Shown: piece after piece, positions 1 through 9,019 of the stretch
Numbering within the stretch: the first letter of the stretch is position 1
How the letters are laid out: every line of letters starts with the position of its first letter
DNA from: Hanleya hanleyi
Lineage: Eukaryota > Mollusca > Polyplacophora > Lepidopleurida > Hanleyidae
Length of the DNA: 64,000 nt
Direction of reading: 5' to 3'
Assembly (NCBI GenBank): GCA_036873755.1
Contig: JAVTVY010025293.1
Span: forward strand, 45,155-109,154
The notes under the pieces: generated by a model
What the model was told of the DNA's origin: nothing
Database searches by the model: none
What the model saw: only the letters and a program-made list of their open reading frames with translations
Position numbers and translations under genes: made by a program

Positions 1-1152
1 TTTACCAATTTTATATAAATCTGCGTGCATGCAACCTTGCTATTGTGATGTGTTTTGACAAAACTATTTCCGAAATACTATTCAATGACCCTTTAGGTCG
101 GTTATTGCAAACACAACTATTTGTGTGAATCAGTTATGTAAGTTCAAATTTACAGGATAACATAGAAACTGCTTATGTAAGGGTAACGAATTAACCTTGG
201 TTTTGACGACTGAATTTATGTAATGCAACAGATTCGTGATCTGCCCGTCATAATTGTACTGAATTTGTAAGGACATTTATGTTGGATTAACTTGACATTG
301 TAACGTATAGCATTGTATATAATGGAATGAGCGGCACATACAGACAGGCCAGTAACACCAGGTCTCACTGAAGGCCAAAACCATCAGGTCTCACAGAGGC
401 TCATGTCTCCAATGATAGATATTACTATCTCCCGGTCTGAAAATGACTGTTTGATGTTGATGAAGTTGTGCTAGTCTGCCTGCCAGATGATGCCGATCAT
501 TCCTAATTTAGGTGGAATGAATTTACAATAAATCAGCTTAATATTCAACAGACAAGAACTTCGTTTTCGTTGTATCCTGTCTCATTTAATGAGACTATCA
601 AGTCTTCGAGTAATCTCAGAAGCCGAACCTTGGAATCTATTATTGTTTAGGTTTTATGAAGATCATCCCCTGTGTCTGAGACGACTTCGCGTTACAACAT
701 CTTATCGTCTTGAAGACCGCAAATTTTATAATGGCGAGCTTGCCTTGCGAGACACAGGGGATGGTCTTCATAAAGCCTATACAATAATAGATTCCAAGGT
801 CCGGCTTCTGAGATTTCTCGAAGACTTGATAGCCTCATTACATGAGACAGGATACAACGAAAACGAAGTTCTTGTCAAATTACAAATTCAGTACAATTAT
901 GACAGGCAGATCACGAATCTGTCGCATTACGTAAGTTCAGTCGTCAAAACCAAGGTTAATTCATTACCTTCACATAAGCAGTTTCAATGTTATCCTGTAA
1001 ATTTGAACTTACATAACTGATTTTCACAAATAGCTGTGTTTGCAACAACCGACCTAAAAGGTCATGGAATAGTATTTCGGAAATAGTTTTGTCAAAGCAC
1101 ATCACAATATTAAGGTTGCATGCACGCAGATTTATATCAAATTGGTCAATGA
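1..1152. repeat. Large interrupted inverted repeat (foldback structure)
   Basis: Bases 1-272 read as the reverse complement of about 889-1152 with scattered mismatches. A second pair of arms, about 550-690 and 750-888, continues the hairpin inward. The left arm is interrupted by about 277 bases (273-549) with no partner. The hairpin centre at 671-726 repeats part of the neighbouring viral-type ORF (1204-1282) with about 22 bases missing. Open frames inside the hairpin (for example 589-1020) are by-products of the palindrome. The left end may lie outside the window. Confidence 0.85.
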
Positions 1153-1214
1153 AAAGTCGAAATTTATGCATTTATATGGTGGCCAAGAATCGACATCTTA
1201 CACCCTGTGTCTGA

Positions 1215-1484
1215 GACGACTTCGCGTTACAACATCTTAATGATCACGCGCACAAGCCCTGTCGTCTTGAAGACCGCAAATTTCAAAAGCTGTTTACACC
1301 GGACGAGCGGTCAGCTGTTCAGTTGGAGTGGGCACGTGCCCTGAGTGAAGCGGCGGCAGAACCCAATGAACAAATTACCAAACCTAGCAATGAAGCGGAG
1401 GCAGACGACGATGCCATTGATTATCCGGCTAGACTCAGTCAGCCCAGTGACATGACCACCCTATCCTTTGATCTCACGTCATAA
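1215..1484 (+). pseudogene. C-terminal fragment of an unrecognised element ORF
   Basis: An open frame of 89 codons follows a TGA at 1212-1214 and ends with TAA at 1482-1484, about 60 bases before the next start. The encoded end is acidic and rich in Ala, Glu and Asp, with a FTPDERSAVQLEW stretch. There is no start codon in good context and the frame begins at the foldback structure, so it is probably the tail of a gene cut by that insertion. I do not recognise the family; the missing polymerase is a possibility I cannot support. Part of it (1204-1282) is duplicated inside the foldback loop. Confidence 0.45.
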
Positions 1485-1496
1485 ACTTTTTCTCCC

Positions 1497-1504
1497 TATA
1501 AATA
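1497..1504 (+). promoter_or_regulatory. TATA-type box (TATAAATA)
   Basis: TATAAATA lies 47 bases before the ATG at 1544, just downstream of the preceding stop. The same octamer occurs before 2048 and related boxes before 3163 and 7824. Confidence 0.55.
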
Positions 1505-1543
1505 CGAGAGGCAGTCAAATCTTGCACCATTCACGTACTGACC

Positions 1544-2020
1544 ATGACGGAGCATATAATACGGGCGTTTCTCAGCTTGACCCCCGAGGTCTTCCTGCAC
1601 GTCTATGCGGATACGGTCGATATCATGGAGGAGGTGGGAGACATCTGTGATACAGACCCTACTCAACCGTGCCCGGCTCACATTCGTCTGTCCCGGGAGG
1701 GCTGGACCATATTCAAACGGGTGTTGTCTGGTGAACTGGACGGCGACCTCATCCACTTGTGTCACGATTGAAACATCCGACGCGGCCCAATCTTTGCTCA
1801 ATTGGCTCGGCTAGATGGGGGTACAGTGCATTTTACCCTTCACCCTGTTCTAGGGTCTGCATTGGAAGATGCCGTGGCAGATGTGGATCAAGTGCTTACC
1901 AACCGGTCATCAGACGAGTTGGACTGGTCATTCACCATGGACAATGTGCTGGCAGAAGCCAGCGAAGAAAATCAGAAAGAAATTCCGGCCCAAGATATAC
2001 CCGTTATAAATAAACGATAG
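1544..2020 (+). pseudogene. Unrecognised element ORF split by one in-frame stop
   Basis: A frame opens at ATG 1544 behind a TATA box, runs 75 codons to a TGA at 1769-1771, and stays open in the same frame to a stop ending at 2020. The simplest reading is one gene of about 158 codons with a single nonsense codon; two separate short genes are possible. The product is acidic, with no membrane segment, zinc motif or domain that I recognise. It sits directly before the integrase in a position where related elements carry lineage-specific genes. Function unknown. Confidence 0.5.
2005..2012 (+). promoter_or_regulatory. TATA-type box (TATAAATA)
   Basis: TATAAATA lies 43 bases before the integrase ATG at 2048 and overlaps the end of the preceding ORF. 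A CATCATCA stretch between box and start could serve as initiator. Confidence 0.55.
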
Positions 2021-2047
2021 AGCCAGGGTCCATCATCATTTGTCACC

Positions 2048-3008
2048 ATGAAGAGCTGGGAGAAGGTGTTGGATAACTTATACTACAGTCCCGACAGTCC
2101 GGCGGCCAATAGTGCATTGTCGGCTCTCTATCGAGCGGCCAAACCCCAGGGGATACAACGTGCCCAAGTCCGAGATTGGTTAAAAAAAAGACACCTATAC
2201 CTTACATCGATCTGTCCGTCGCCATTTTTTACGGAACCGGGTCATCGTGGGAGGAATAGATGCTCAATGGCAAGCGGATTTGGTCGAGATGAGCGCCTTT
2301 GCGAAACACAACGATGGGAATCGGTATATCTTGACGTGCATCGATATCCTGTCCAAGTATGCGTGGGTGGTACCCATCCGGACGAAAACGGGGGAGAATC
2401 TCATAGCGGCGTTCAAGGACATCTTCAAGACCGGGCGCAAACCCTTGTATTTGCCAACCGACGAAGGCAAGGAATTCCTCAACAGACCGTTCCAACAGTT
2501 TCTGAAAGCCCAGAATGTGTTTTTCTTCCATATGTACGAGACCAAGGCTTCTGTTGTGGAAAGGTTCAACAGGACAATCAAAGGCCGCATGTATAACTAT
2601 TTCACCTATAAGAATACAAGGCTGTACATCGATGTTCTCCCAAAACTTGTGAGTGGTTACAATCAAACCTATCACCGGAGTATAGAGAGAGCCCCCATTA
2701 CGGTCACCCAACGCAGTGAAGCCCAAGTCCGGCGTGTCTTGTATCCCAGGCAATCGCAGCGAACGCCGAAGGAGGTGCTCAAGGTCGGGGACCCTGTACG
2801 GATCAGTAAAGTCAAAGGTCAATTTGAGAAAAGTTACTTGCCCAACTGGAGCGATGAGCACTTCGTGATTAAACGGCGCCTACCCCGACAGCATCGAGTC
2901 TTTGAACTGGAAGATCTTCGAGGGAAACCGTTGCTAGGGACGTTTTACGAGACGGAATTACAGCCTGTCGTAAAAACAAAGCAAGACTCACAGTGGAGCA
3001 GATTTTGA
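2048..3008 (+). pseudogene. DDE integrase (rve), F54H12.3-like, frameshifted
   Basis: Would catalyse integration of the element DNA. The frame from ATG 2048 encodes the N-terminal helical part. After the A8 run at 2182-2189 the homologous reading moves to another frame (+1 relative), which is then open to the stop at 3006-3008. Visible in the second part: WQADLVEM (first catalytic Asp), PTDEGKEFLN (second Asp) and VVERFNRTIKGRM (catalytic Glu, about 32 residues after the second Asp). A basic SH3-like tail follows (KVGDPVRISK; a GTFYETELQ block near the end). The layout matches integrases of Polinton-like elements annotated as transposon-derived protein F54H12.3; I see no chromodomain. The direction of the shift does not fit canonical -1 recoding, so decay or a homopolymer base-calling error is likelier. 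Confidence 0.88.
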
Positions 3009-3089
3009 AAACGGAACGCCGACGTGGCAAACTATTTCATTTCGTCAAATGGCAAGGCTGGCCCAGTTCCTTCAATTCCTGGGTCGCGG

Positions 3090-3114
3090 CCAATCAGGTG
3101 AAACGACTATAAAA
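3090..3114 (+). promoter_or_regulatory. CCAAT and TATA boxes before the membrane-protein gene
   Basis: CCAAT at 3090-3094 and TATAAAA at 3108-3114 precede the ATG at 3163 by 73 and 55 bases. A TCATCC/TCATTC stretch between box and start resembles an initiator. Confidence 0.45.
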
Positions 3115-3162
3115 CCAGACACCACTACCGTCATCCTTCATTCCACGTTCGACCACGGTGCT

Positions 3163-3725
3163 ATGGACAAACGGCAGCTGCCTCTGAACACAGCGTCTAC
3201 CAAAACGCGCAAAGCGCAAGTGGGCTTTGTGGTGATATTGCTAACCCTGCTGAGTGTGTTGTACGGAGGTGTGTTTTACGACGTAGCCTATGTCAGCACT
3301 CTACTTAACCAACTTAGAACTCCAGCTGTGAGTGGCAGCCTACACCAGTCACCTCCGTGATCGAAACGAGCCCAGTCATCACCACCACCACACCACGTGT
3401 ACAAGCCACATCGAGCTCCACACCGAGTATACAGTCCACATCGAGTTCTACACCAACTACAACCACTACGTCTCAAAACCCACCGGCTTTCATCACTCAC
3501 AGTGAACGCCCATCGACAACGACGACCGACGTTGTTGTTGTTGTACCCACCACAACCTTCGTTCGCTCGTACCAAATTTACAAGAGCGGGTTACCACGAC
3601 AGCGGATACAGCTCGAACCATGGACCCTCGGTGGCAGCATACCTTCACATGCGTCATCGCAGGACCGACGGGCTCCGCCAAAACGCACTTCGTCAGGAAG
3701 CTCATTCAACACGCCGACTGCATGA
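3163..3725 (+). pseudogene. Type II membrane protein with Ser/Thr-rich stalk, frame disrupted
   Basis: ATG 3163 opens a basic N-terminus (DKRQLPLNTASTKTRKAQ) followed by one hydrophobic segment, VGFVVILLTLLSVLYGGVF, ending at a stop at 3358-3360. An overlapping frame, open from before 3330 to the stop ending at 3725, encodes a stalk very rich in Thr, Ser and Pro (TTTTPRVQATSSSTPSIQ, TPTTTTTSQNPP). I read these as one membrane-anchored protein with a mucin-like stalk, broken by a frameshift near 3320-3360. Its position between integrase and ATPase and its own TATA box support a real element gene. The 3' part overlaps the ATPase start at 3620. Role unknown; an envelope or attachment function would be speculation. 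Confidence 0.5.
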
Positions 3726-3784
3726 TCACCCCACCCATTGCCCGAGTCGTGTGGTGTTACGAAGAATGGCAGGCAGCATACGCA

Positions 3785-5147
3785 GCAATTATAAGCGTCT
3801 AGTCCGTCATTCATAATCCAGCCGTCGTCCATTAGAGAATATCCGCGTCCTTAATCCAAAGATCTATTCCATATAAGAGTATTAGCACCAAATTCAAAAA
3901 GACAATCATAGTATACATAAACATAGGCTTGTTTCCTGCAAGAGAGAAGCGGTCAACAGTTTTCAATGATGCCGGCAAGACATCATGATGTTCCAAAAAT
4001 ATCAAATCTGTATCGCTGATCAGTATTCTTAATCCATAATATTCGTTGTAAAGTCGTCATCTAAAGAATGATGTATCTCAGTCACGCTTTGATTGTGACT
4101 GTTCATATGAGTACCATGAGGATCTTGAAGTACATGGGTTCATACGGCCCCTAGCCCCGGGTTAAGCGGAATTAGACACAAGTTACGAAACGTAGCGCCA
4201 TAGATCTTGCACGCTGCGTTCGTATTTTGCTATCAGCATGCGATATGTATCGCCAAATTTGAGAAAATTTGAGTGGAGGCGCTTGGTGGAATAGCCCTGT
4301 TTTATAAGTTTCTGCAACAATGTTTTGTGACGTTGATTAAAATCATCACATCTAACACAGGATCTAGCAAATGCTACTAAGCGAGATATGTATACGCCAT
4401 ATGCAGGTCCCACTGGAATATTAGTATCCAGAAAGGGATAGTTTACGATGTCGAAATTGTAATCATCTCTTTTGTCATAAAGTCGACGAGAGAGAATGCC
4501 CGCTTCATTTTTATAGAGATAGGGATCTAAATAAGATGTGCCTGTAGGGCTATCTGTAGTCTCCTTCAAATCCAGTGAAGGTGGATATATATCCTTCACT
4601 GCGTCATTTATATAGTGATTATCCACAGCGAAAAGATCGTCTATATAGCGTTTGGTGAATGAGAAGGAACGGGCTTTGAATGGATCGGTTTTTGAAAGCG
4701 CCTGCATATAGTCATATTCATAAGAGAACAGATATAGGTCAGCCAACAGGGGTGCGCAATTAGTACCCATTGAAATACCTATATGCTGTTGATATATTGT
4801 GTTGCCAAATTTCACATAGATATTTTTAATGAGAAATTCAAGCAACTCTATAAACAAAGAAACATCCCATGAATGATATCTCTTGTGTGTAGTCGAGCAA
4901 AGAATGCTTTATGGCTTCCGACATTAATATATCTACGATCAGTTTTCTTGAACACAGATACTATTAATGAACTTATACGGTCAATAAGGTCCTGCTGAGG
5001 GATTGTAGTATAGAGAGTCGAGAAATCCCAAGTGGATACATGTCTGTACGGTATGTGACCTTTAGCATCAAGTTCTTCCGTAAGACATTTTGAGTTTTTC
5101 AATATCCACATACATTCAACGCCAGAGTTCTTAGAAATAGTGGCGCA
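3785..5147 (-). mobile_element. Reverse-transcriptase element inserted in the ATPase gene
   Basis: An insertion of about 1.36 kb, minus strand, flanked by the 7-mer ATACGCA (3778-3784 and 5148-5154), a possible target duplication. Its 3' part (3788 to about 4137) is the same repeat found at 5278-5423, 5825-6182 and 7368-7725; its 5' part encodes a reverse transcriptase. The shorter copies are therefore probably 5'-truncated or internally reduced relatives. Confidence 0.7.
4183..5147 (-). pseudogene. Reverse transcriptase fragment, Penelope-like type suspected
   Basis: Two overlapping minus frames join near 4850. The upstream one encodes TWDFSTLYTTIPQQDL, the downstream one GISMGTNCAPLLADLYLFSY and then RYIDDLFAVDN with the YIDD catalytic box intact, followed by SRRLYDKRDDYNFDIVNYPF. 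These are core RT motifs. The FSTLYTTIP and MGTNCAPLLADL forms recall Penelope-like RTs rather than LINE or LTR enzymes, but I hold that at even odds. No GIY-YIG endonuclease is visible. The N-terminus is cut at the insertion border and the frame is shifted once, so it is not functional. Confidence 0.7.
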
Positions 5148-5277
5148 ATACGCAATATGCCCCACATCACGTTCGCGGAAAGCCTGCCCAACCTGGCCGA
5201 TTTGGAACCGGACACCTTGGTGGTTCTGGATGATCTCATGGCGGAGACGGATGCGCGGGTCACCCAACTCTTTACCA

Positions 5278-5423
5278 AATTACAAGCGTCTAGTCCGTCA
5301 TTCATAATCCAGCCGTCGTCCATTAGAGAATATCCGCGTCCATAATCCAAAGACCTATTTCATATTCCATATAACAGTATTAGCACCAAATTCAAAAAGA
5401 CAATCATAGTATACATAAACATA
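5278..5423 (-). mobile_element. Short truncated copy of the RT-element 3' end
   Basis: About 146 bases match 3788-3935 and 7368-7512 from the shared end (ATTACAAGCGTCTAG) inward, then stop abruptly at CATAAACATA. It interrupts the ATPase frame after the Walker B piece. No clear target duplication. Confidence 0.75.
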
Positions 5424-5730
5424 AGCAGCCATCATCGACAGCTAAGCATCATCTATATTGTGCAGAATCTGTTCAGTAAAAACAAAGAACATCGGAACAT
5501 CAGCTTAAATGCCCACTACCTGGTGGTCTTCAAAAACCACTCAACTGCTGCACCTGGCGAAACAGATGTATCCCGGTCGCACATCGTTTGCGTTGGAAGC
5601 CTTCAAAGATGCGACACCCCTCAACACGGGTATACACTCTTCGATCTCAAGCAAGCCACCCCCGATCACCTTCGACTACGGACAGGAATTTTTCTCGGAT
5701 AGACCCGCCACGTGCATGCAAAAATAATGT

Positions 5731-5791
5731 AAACACACCCACAGTGGCTCCCGCAGCTGAGGTGTGTGTGTTTGATCATGGGGATAATAAA
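5731..5791 (+). terminator. Hairpin and AATAAA signal after the ATPase
   Basis: AAACACACC (5731-5739) can pair with GGTGTGTGTGTTT (5761-5773), and AATAAA follows at 5786-5791. This fits a polyadenylation region for the ATPase transcript, on sequence grounds only. Confidence 0.4.
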
Positions 5792-5824
5792 AAGAATTAA
5801 TACCACATCATGGTTGAGTGTATG

Positions 5825-6182
5825 AACCCATGTACTTCAAGATCCTCATGGTACTCATATGAACAGTCACAATCAAAGCGTGACTGAGATACATTCTTTA
5901 GATGACGACTTGACAACAAATATTGTGGATTAACAATACTGATCAGCGATACGGATTTGATATTTTTGGAACATCATGATGTCTTGTCGGCATTATTGAA
6001 AAATGTTGACCGCTTCTCTCTTGCAGGAAACAAGCCTATGTTTATGTATACTATGATTGTCTTTTTGAATTTGGTGCTAATACTGTTATATCGAATATGG
6101 AATAGGTCTTTGAATTATGGACGTGGATATTCTCTAATGGACGACGGCTGAATTATGAATGACGGCCTAGACGCTTGTAATT
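5825..6182 (+). mobile_element. Short copy of the RT-element 3' repeat, opposite orientation
   Basis: About 358 bases read as the reverse complement of 7368-7725: they begin AACCCATGTACTTC and end CGCTTGTAATT. It lies between the ATPase and the next small gene. Both outer ends equal those of the 7368-7725 copy, so the short form may be a unit of its own. Confidence 0.8.
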
Positions 6183-6242
6183 GTCTCTGTTCTCTGAGGT
6201 AGATAAAAAGAGCAGAGTTGTGGGTTCTAGCATTAGTTATAC

Positions 6243-6587
6243 ATGATATCTGCGCGAGTACGGAAGCACGCTCCGACGCTCCGTGTATTGAAGACGGCCC
6301 CACCCGAGTTGGTTCGAACCATTGTATGCGGTGCGGACCCTGACCTTGTACGCTGTCTGTGAGAGATTGGGTACAACCTGTCAAAAGGCAACGTACCACT
6401 GACTCCGTCTGAGAAGATCAAGTCGGCCAAGCATAAGACAGGTCTCCGAACCCTAATCCAGAAGCGAGTGTCTCAAACACGAAACAAAAAGGTGTTACAG
6501 AAAGGCGGCTTTCTCGGGGCCATCTTAGCACCGTTGGCCGCTTCCGTGTTGGGTCCAGTATTGGGTGGACTCTTCGACCGACAATGA
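6243..6587 (+). pseudogene. Small basic protein with Gly/Leu-rich hydrophobic tail, one in-frame stop
   Basis: ATG 6243 opens a frame of about 114 codons, broken once by TGA at 6360-6362 and ending with a TGA that overlaps the next ATG (ATGA at 6584-6587). The middle is basic (KIKSAKHKTGLRTL). The end is a hydrophobic glycine-rich segment, GGFLGAILAPLAASVLGPVL. From family knowledge, similar short genes occur beside capsid genes in Polinton-like elements; a minor virion protein is plausible but unproven. The overlap with the next start shows tight gene packing. Confidence 0.6.
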
Positions 6588-7360
6588 ACCACACGACAAA
6601 AATGATCCTCGTCGAACGACGGTTCCTTCAAAACCTCCAATCGCCCTACCCTGTCCCACCTACGGTGAAGACCATAAACACCCTCGATGAAGATATGCAA
6701 CAGATCTTACAAAGACCGGGGTTAAGCGACAGTGAGAAAGTACAATGGTACAATGAGACGCTTCAACGGTACATGATCTTCATGGACCACTACAAAACCC
6801 TCTCTATCCTAGCACCAAAACCACCACCACCACCAACACGCGACACACCGCCGACCTCAGCACAGCTCCAACAGCCGCCATTACCAGGGGTACCACCCAC
6901 AGCCCCACAGTGGGTCGAAGACGAAGTGCTGAAGACTGTACCTGCATCGTTCAAGAAACAAGCTGGCCTGGTATTACAACGGATGAAACAGAATCCTAAC
7001 AGGACTTGGAATGATAAAGGTGAACTCCTGGTACAGAATCAGGTGGTCCCCGGTACCCACATGACGGATTTAGTGAATGACTTGATGCGTCAACGCAGGT
7101 CGCACACGGATCCTCAAGGATGGGAGGTTTTGCTCAAGGCTTGAAAGACATGCATGTACCACAGGAATTGGTGGGGAACCCCCAGCGCTGGGCCTGGATG
7201 CAGCGGACCCAACAATCGCCGAGTGGCCCACTACCTTCCTGGGAAGCAGAGTGGGAACCGGAGTCACCGCCCAAAACACCACAACGACGGGCCCCTTCTT
7301 TTCACTCCTTTAAAAAACCACCCTTGATCAAGACACCCCACATCTCCAGAGCCGTGACAC
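6584..7360 (+). pseudogene. Unrecognised element protein with Pro-rich linker, frameshifted
   Basis: ATG 6584 overlaps the previous stop. The frame runs to a stop at 7142-7144; a second frame, open from before 7120, carries on with DMHVPQELVGNPQRWAWMQR and reaches the repeat insertion at 7368. The shift lies near 7127. Layout: helical N-terminal third with an LQRYMIFMDHYKTL segment, a Pro/Thr-rich linker around residues 80-110 (PKPPPPPTRDTPPT), then a conserved-looking block with NDKGELLVQNQVVPGTHM. I know this block from proteins in the same type of element; no biochemical role is known to me. The 3' end is truncated by the insertion. Confidence 0.6.
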
Positions 7361-7732
7361 TTAGCAATTACAAGCGTCTAGTCCGTCATTCATAATCCAG
7401 CCGTCGTCCATTAGAGAATATCCGCGTCCATAATCCAAAGACCTATTCCATATTCCATATAACAGTATTAGCACCAAATTCAAAAAGACAATCATAATAT
7501 ACATAAACATAGGCTTGTTTCCTGCAAGAGAAAAGCGGTCAACAGTTTTCAATGATGCCGGCAAGACATCATGATGTTCCAAAAATATCAAATCCGTATC
7601 GCTGATCAGTATTCCTAATCCATAATATTCGTTATAGAGTCGTCATCTAAAAAAAAGATGTATCTCAGTCACGCTTTGATTGTGACTGTTCATATGAGTA
7701 CCATGAGGATCTTGAAGTACATGGGTTAGCAA
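7361..7732 (-). mobile_element. Short copy of the RT-element 3' repeat with 7-bp flanking duplication
   Basis: Element 7368-7725, flanked on both sides by TTAGCAA (7361-7367 and 7726-7732). It is the clearest complete short copy. Ends: TTACAAGCG at left and ACATGGG at right in + orientation. Confidence 0.8.
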
Positions 7733-7784
7733 GTCACCGCGACGAACACGACGCCGGTCACAACCGCCCAAGGCCTGGAACACC

Positions 7785-7792
7785 TATTAAAA
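7785..7792 (+). promoter_or_regulatory. TATA-like box (TATTAAAA)
   Basis: TATTAAAA lies 39 bases before the ATG at 7824. It could drive the block 7824-10390, whose genes overlap or abut. Confidence 0.4.
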
Positions 7793-7823
7793 CCAACAGC
7801 ATCAGGAGGAAAGCTCAGTCGCC

Positions 7824-8612
7824 ATGTTTTACCTCACCCTACCCAGTAACAGTTCGCTGGATGTGTTTCATGATAACACCTTGGTCAAGTACGTGACCCA
7901 GTTACCGCAACCGTTGCATTTACCTGGACGATGGGAATGTGGCCTCGTGGATATCCAATACCCTTACTCGTGGTACAATGTGCGAGCCAATGAAGTGTGG
8001 TACGAGGTAACCTACGAAGGAAAAGACACCCGACTCACCCTCCCCGAAGGCCAATACGATACTCCCAAGGAGTTCATACAGGGGTTGACAAGATTGTTGC
8101 ATTACAAGGCTCTACGGGAGGTCACGAATACTTCAAAACCCATCAAAACCTTTCCCTTCAATAATCACGTGGACTTCGATTACAACGCACACAACGACAA
8201 GGCACAGATCATCCTCACCGCCAACGTGAGTGTCGTACTGAGTCCTATCCTGCAGCAAATGCTGGGTCTCGCTCACCCGACATACACGGGTCCATCCGAG
8301 GACCATGGCCAGATCCCGATGGATATGAAGTCGGGTATGTACGGAATCTTCGTGTACTCGGACGTGGTCGACAACCACATCGTGGGCGATATCAACACAC
8401 CTCTGTTACGGTTGGTCCCCATTAAAAAGAAGTATGGAGATGGAATCACCCACAGTTTCACCCACATGTTCTACCTACCCTTACGACAAACCGACATCAA
8501 CACTATTACGGTGGATATAAGAGATGATACGGGACGACCGGTGGCATTCGAACGAGGGAAAGTGGTGTTGACACTTCATTTTCGACAAGCACGTTCTCCC
8601 TACTTTGTATAA
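7824..8612 (+). CDS. Penton-like/minor capsid candidate of Polinton-like element
   Basis: Intact frame of 262 residues from ATG 7824; its TAA shares a base with the next ATG at 8612. No signal peptide, membrane segment or zinc motif. It is rich in beta-prone stretches, begins MFYLTLPSNSSLDVF and contains LPQPLHLPGRWECGLVDIQY. From family knowledge, proteins with this opening accompany the F54H12.2-type capsid protein in cnidarian and mollusc elements. A single jelly-roll minor capsid (penton-like) role is inference from position and predicted beta content; a fibre or attachment protein is the alternative. It is one of two genes in the element with no visible break, which may reflect chance. 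Confidence 0.65.
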   Translation: MFYLTLPSNSSLDVFHDNTLVKYVTQLPQPLHLPGRWECGLVDIQYPYSWYNVRANEVWYEVTYEGKDTRLTLPEGQYDTPKEFIQGLTRLLHYKALREVTNTSKPIKTFPFNNHVDFDYNAHNDKAQIILTANVSVVLSPILQQMLGLAHPTYTGPSEDHGQIPMDMKSGMYGIFVYSDVVDNHIVGDINTPLLRLVPIKKKYGDGITHSFTHMFYLPLRQTDINTITVDIRDDTGRPVAFERGKVVLTLHFRQARSPYFV

Positions 8613-9016
8613 TGAAGGTGCCTTACGAGTGCGACGCACGCAGCTATATGGACTATTATGCCCAACAGGCCGGAGGTGGCCTTCCGGTCTTTAGTGGTGC
8701 ACGCATGCAACGAGGACATGGGCTGTGGAACATACTCGGGAGCATCGTCAAAACGTTCCTGCCCTTCGTGACGCGAGGGGTGAAAGCAATCGGCAAACAA
8801 GCGGTACGCAGTGGACTGCAAGTCGCCGGTGATGTCTTGGGTGGTACGGCACCCAAAGAAGCCTTGAAACGGCGGGTCAAAGAAGCAGGAGGCGTCTTGG
8901 TGGTCAAAGCACAACGCACGGTAGGGAATAAAAGACCTGCACCACCGAGACCACACACCAGTCGACGACCGACCCAGCGACGATGCACATCGAAGACCCA
9001 GGATATCTTTTCTTGA
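8612..9016 (+). CDS. Basic amphipathic protein, adenovirus pVI/pX-like candidate
   Basis: 134 residues from ATG 8612, ending 3 bases before the capsid-type gene. Near residue 22 is a GGGLPVFSGARMQRGHG block, then a hydrophobic/amphipathic stretch (LWNILGSIVKTFLPFV), a Lys/Arg-rich middle and a very basic tail (RPHTSRRPTQRR). Similar small proteins in adenoviruses and Polinton-like elements are membrane-lytic or DNA-condensing virion components. That role here is inferred from composition and position. No frame break is visible. Confidence 0.6.
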   Translation: MKVPYECDARSYMDYYAQQAGGGLPVFSGARMQRGHGLWNILGSIVKTFLPFVTRGVKAIGKQAVRSGLQVAGDVLGGTAPKEALKRRVKEAGGVLVVKAQRTVGNKRPAPPRPHTSRRPTQRRCTSKTQDIFS

Positions 9017-9019
9017 AAC

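Larger units (their letters stand above)
3620..5702 (+). pseudogene. A32/FtsK-type genome-packaging ATPase, split by two insertions
   Basis: Would power packaging of DNA into capsids. Three pieces remain. About 3620-3777 has the Walker A motif GPTGSAKTHF near residue 16. About 5157-5277 has the Walker B-type motif LVVLDDLM. About 5430-5702 has a sensor-like segment (SIIYIVQNLFSKNK) and a LAKQMYPGR block. The first break is an inserted reverse-transcriptase element (3785-5147), the second a short copy of the same repeat (5278-5423). In the last piece the reading changes frame near 5535 and again near 5625. The order of motifs and the uninterrupted family blocks on both sides of each insertion make the assignment firm; the gene cannot be functional. 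Confidence 0.85.

Noticed and set aside
589..1020. 143-codon frame in the foldback structure
   Set aside because: It runs through both arms of a palindrome and its mirror frame exists on the other strand. No domain; a by-product of symmetry.
2264..2861. Minus-strand frames opposite the integrase
   Set aside because: Shadow frames of a clear plus-strand integrase with catalytic motifs.
3785..7732. Hammerhead ribozyme in the RT-element repeats
   Set aside because: Penelope-type repeats often hold one, so I looked for the CTGATGA...GAAA core on both strands of the copies and did not find it.
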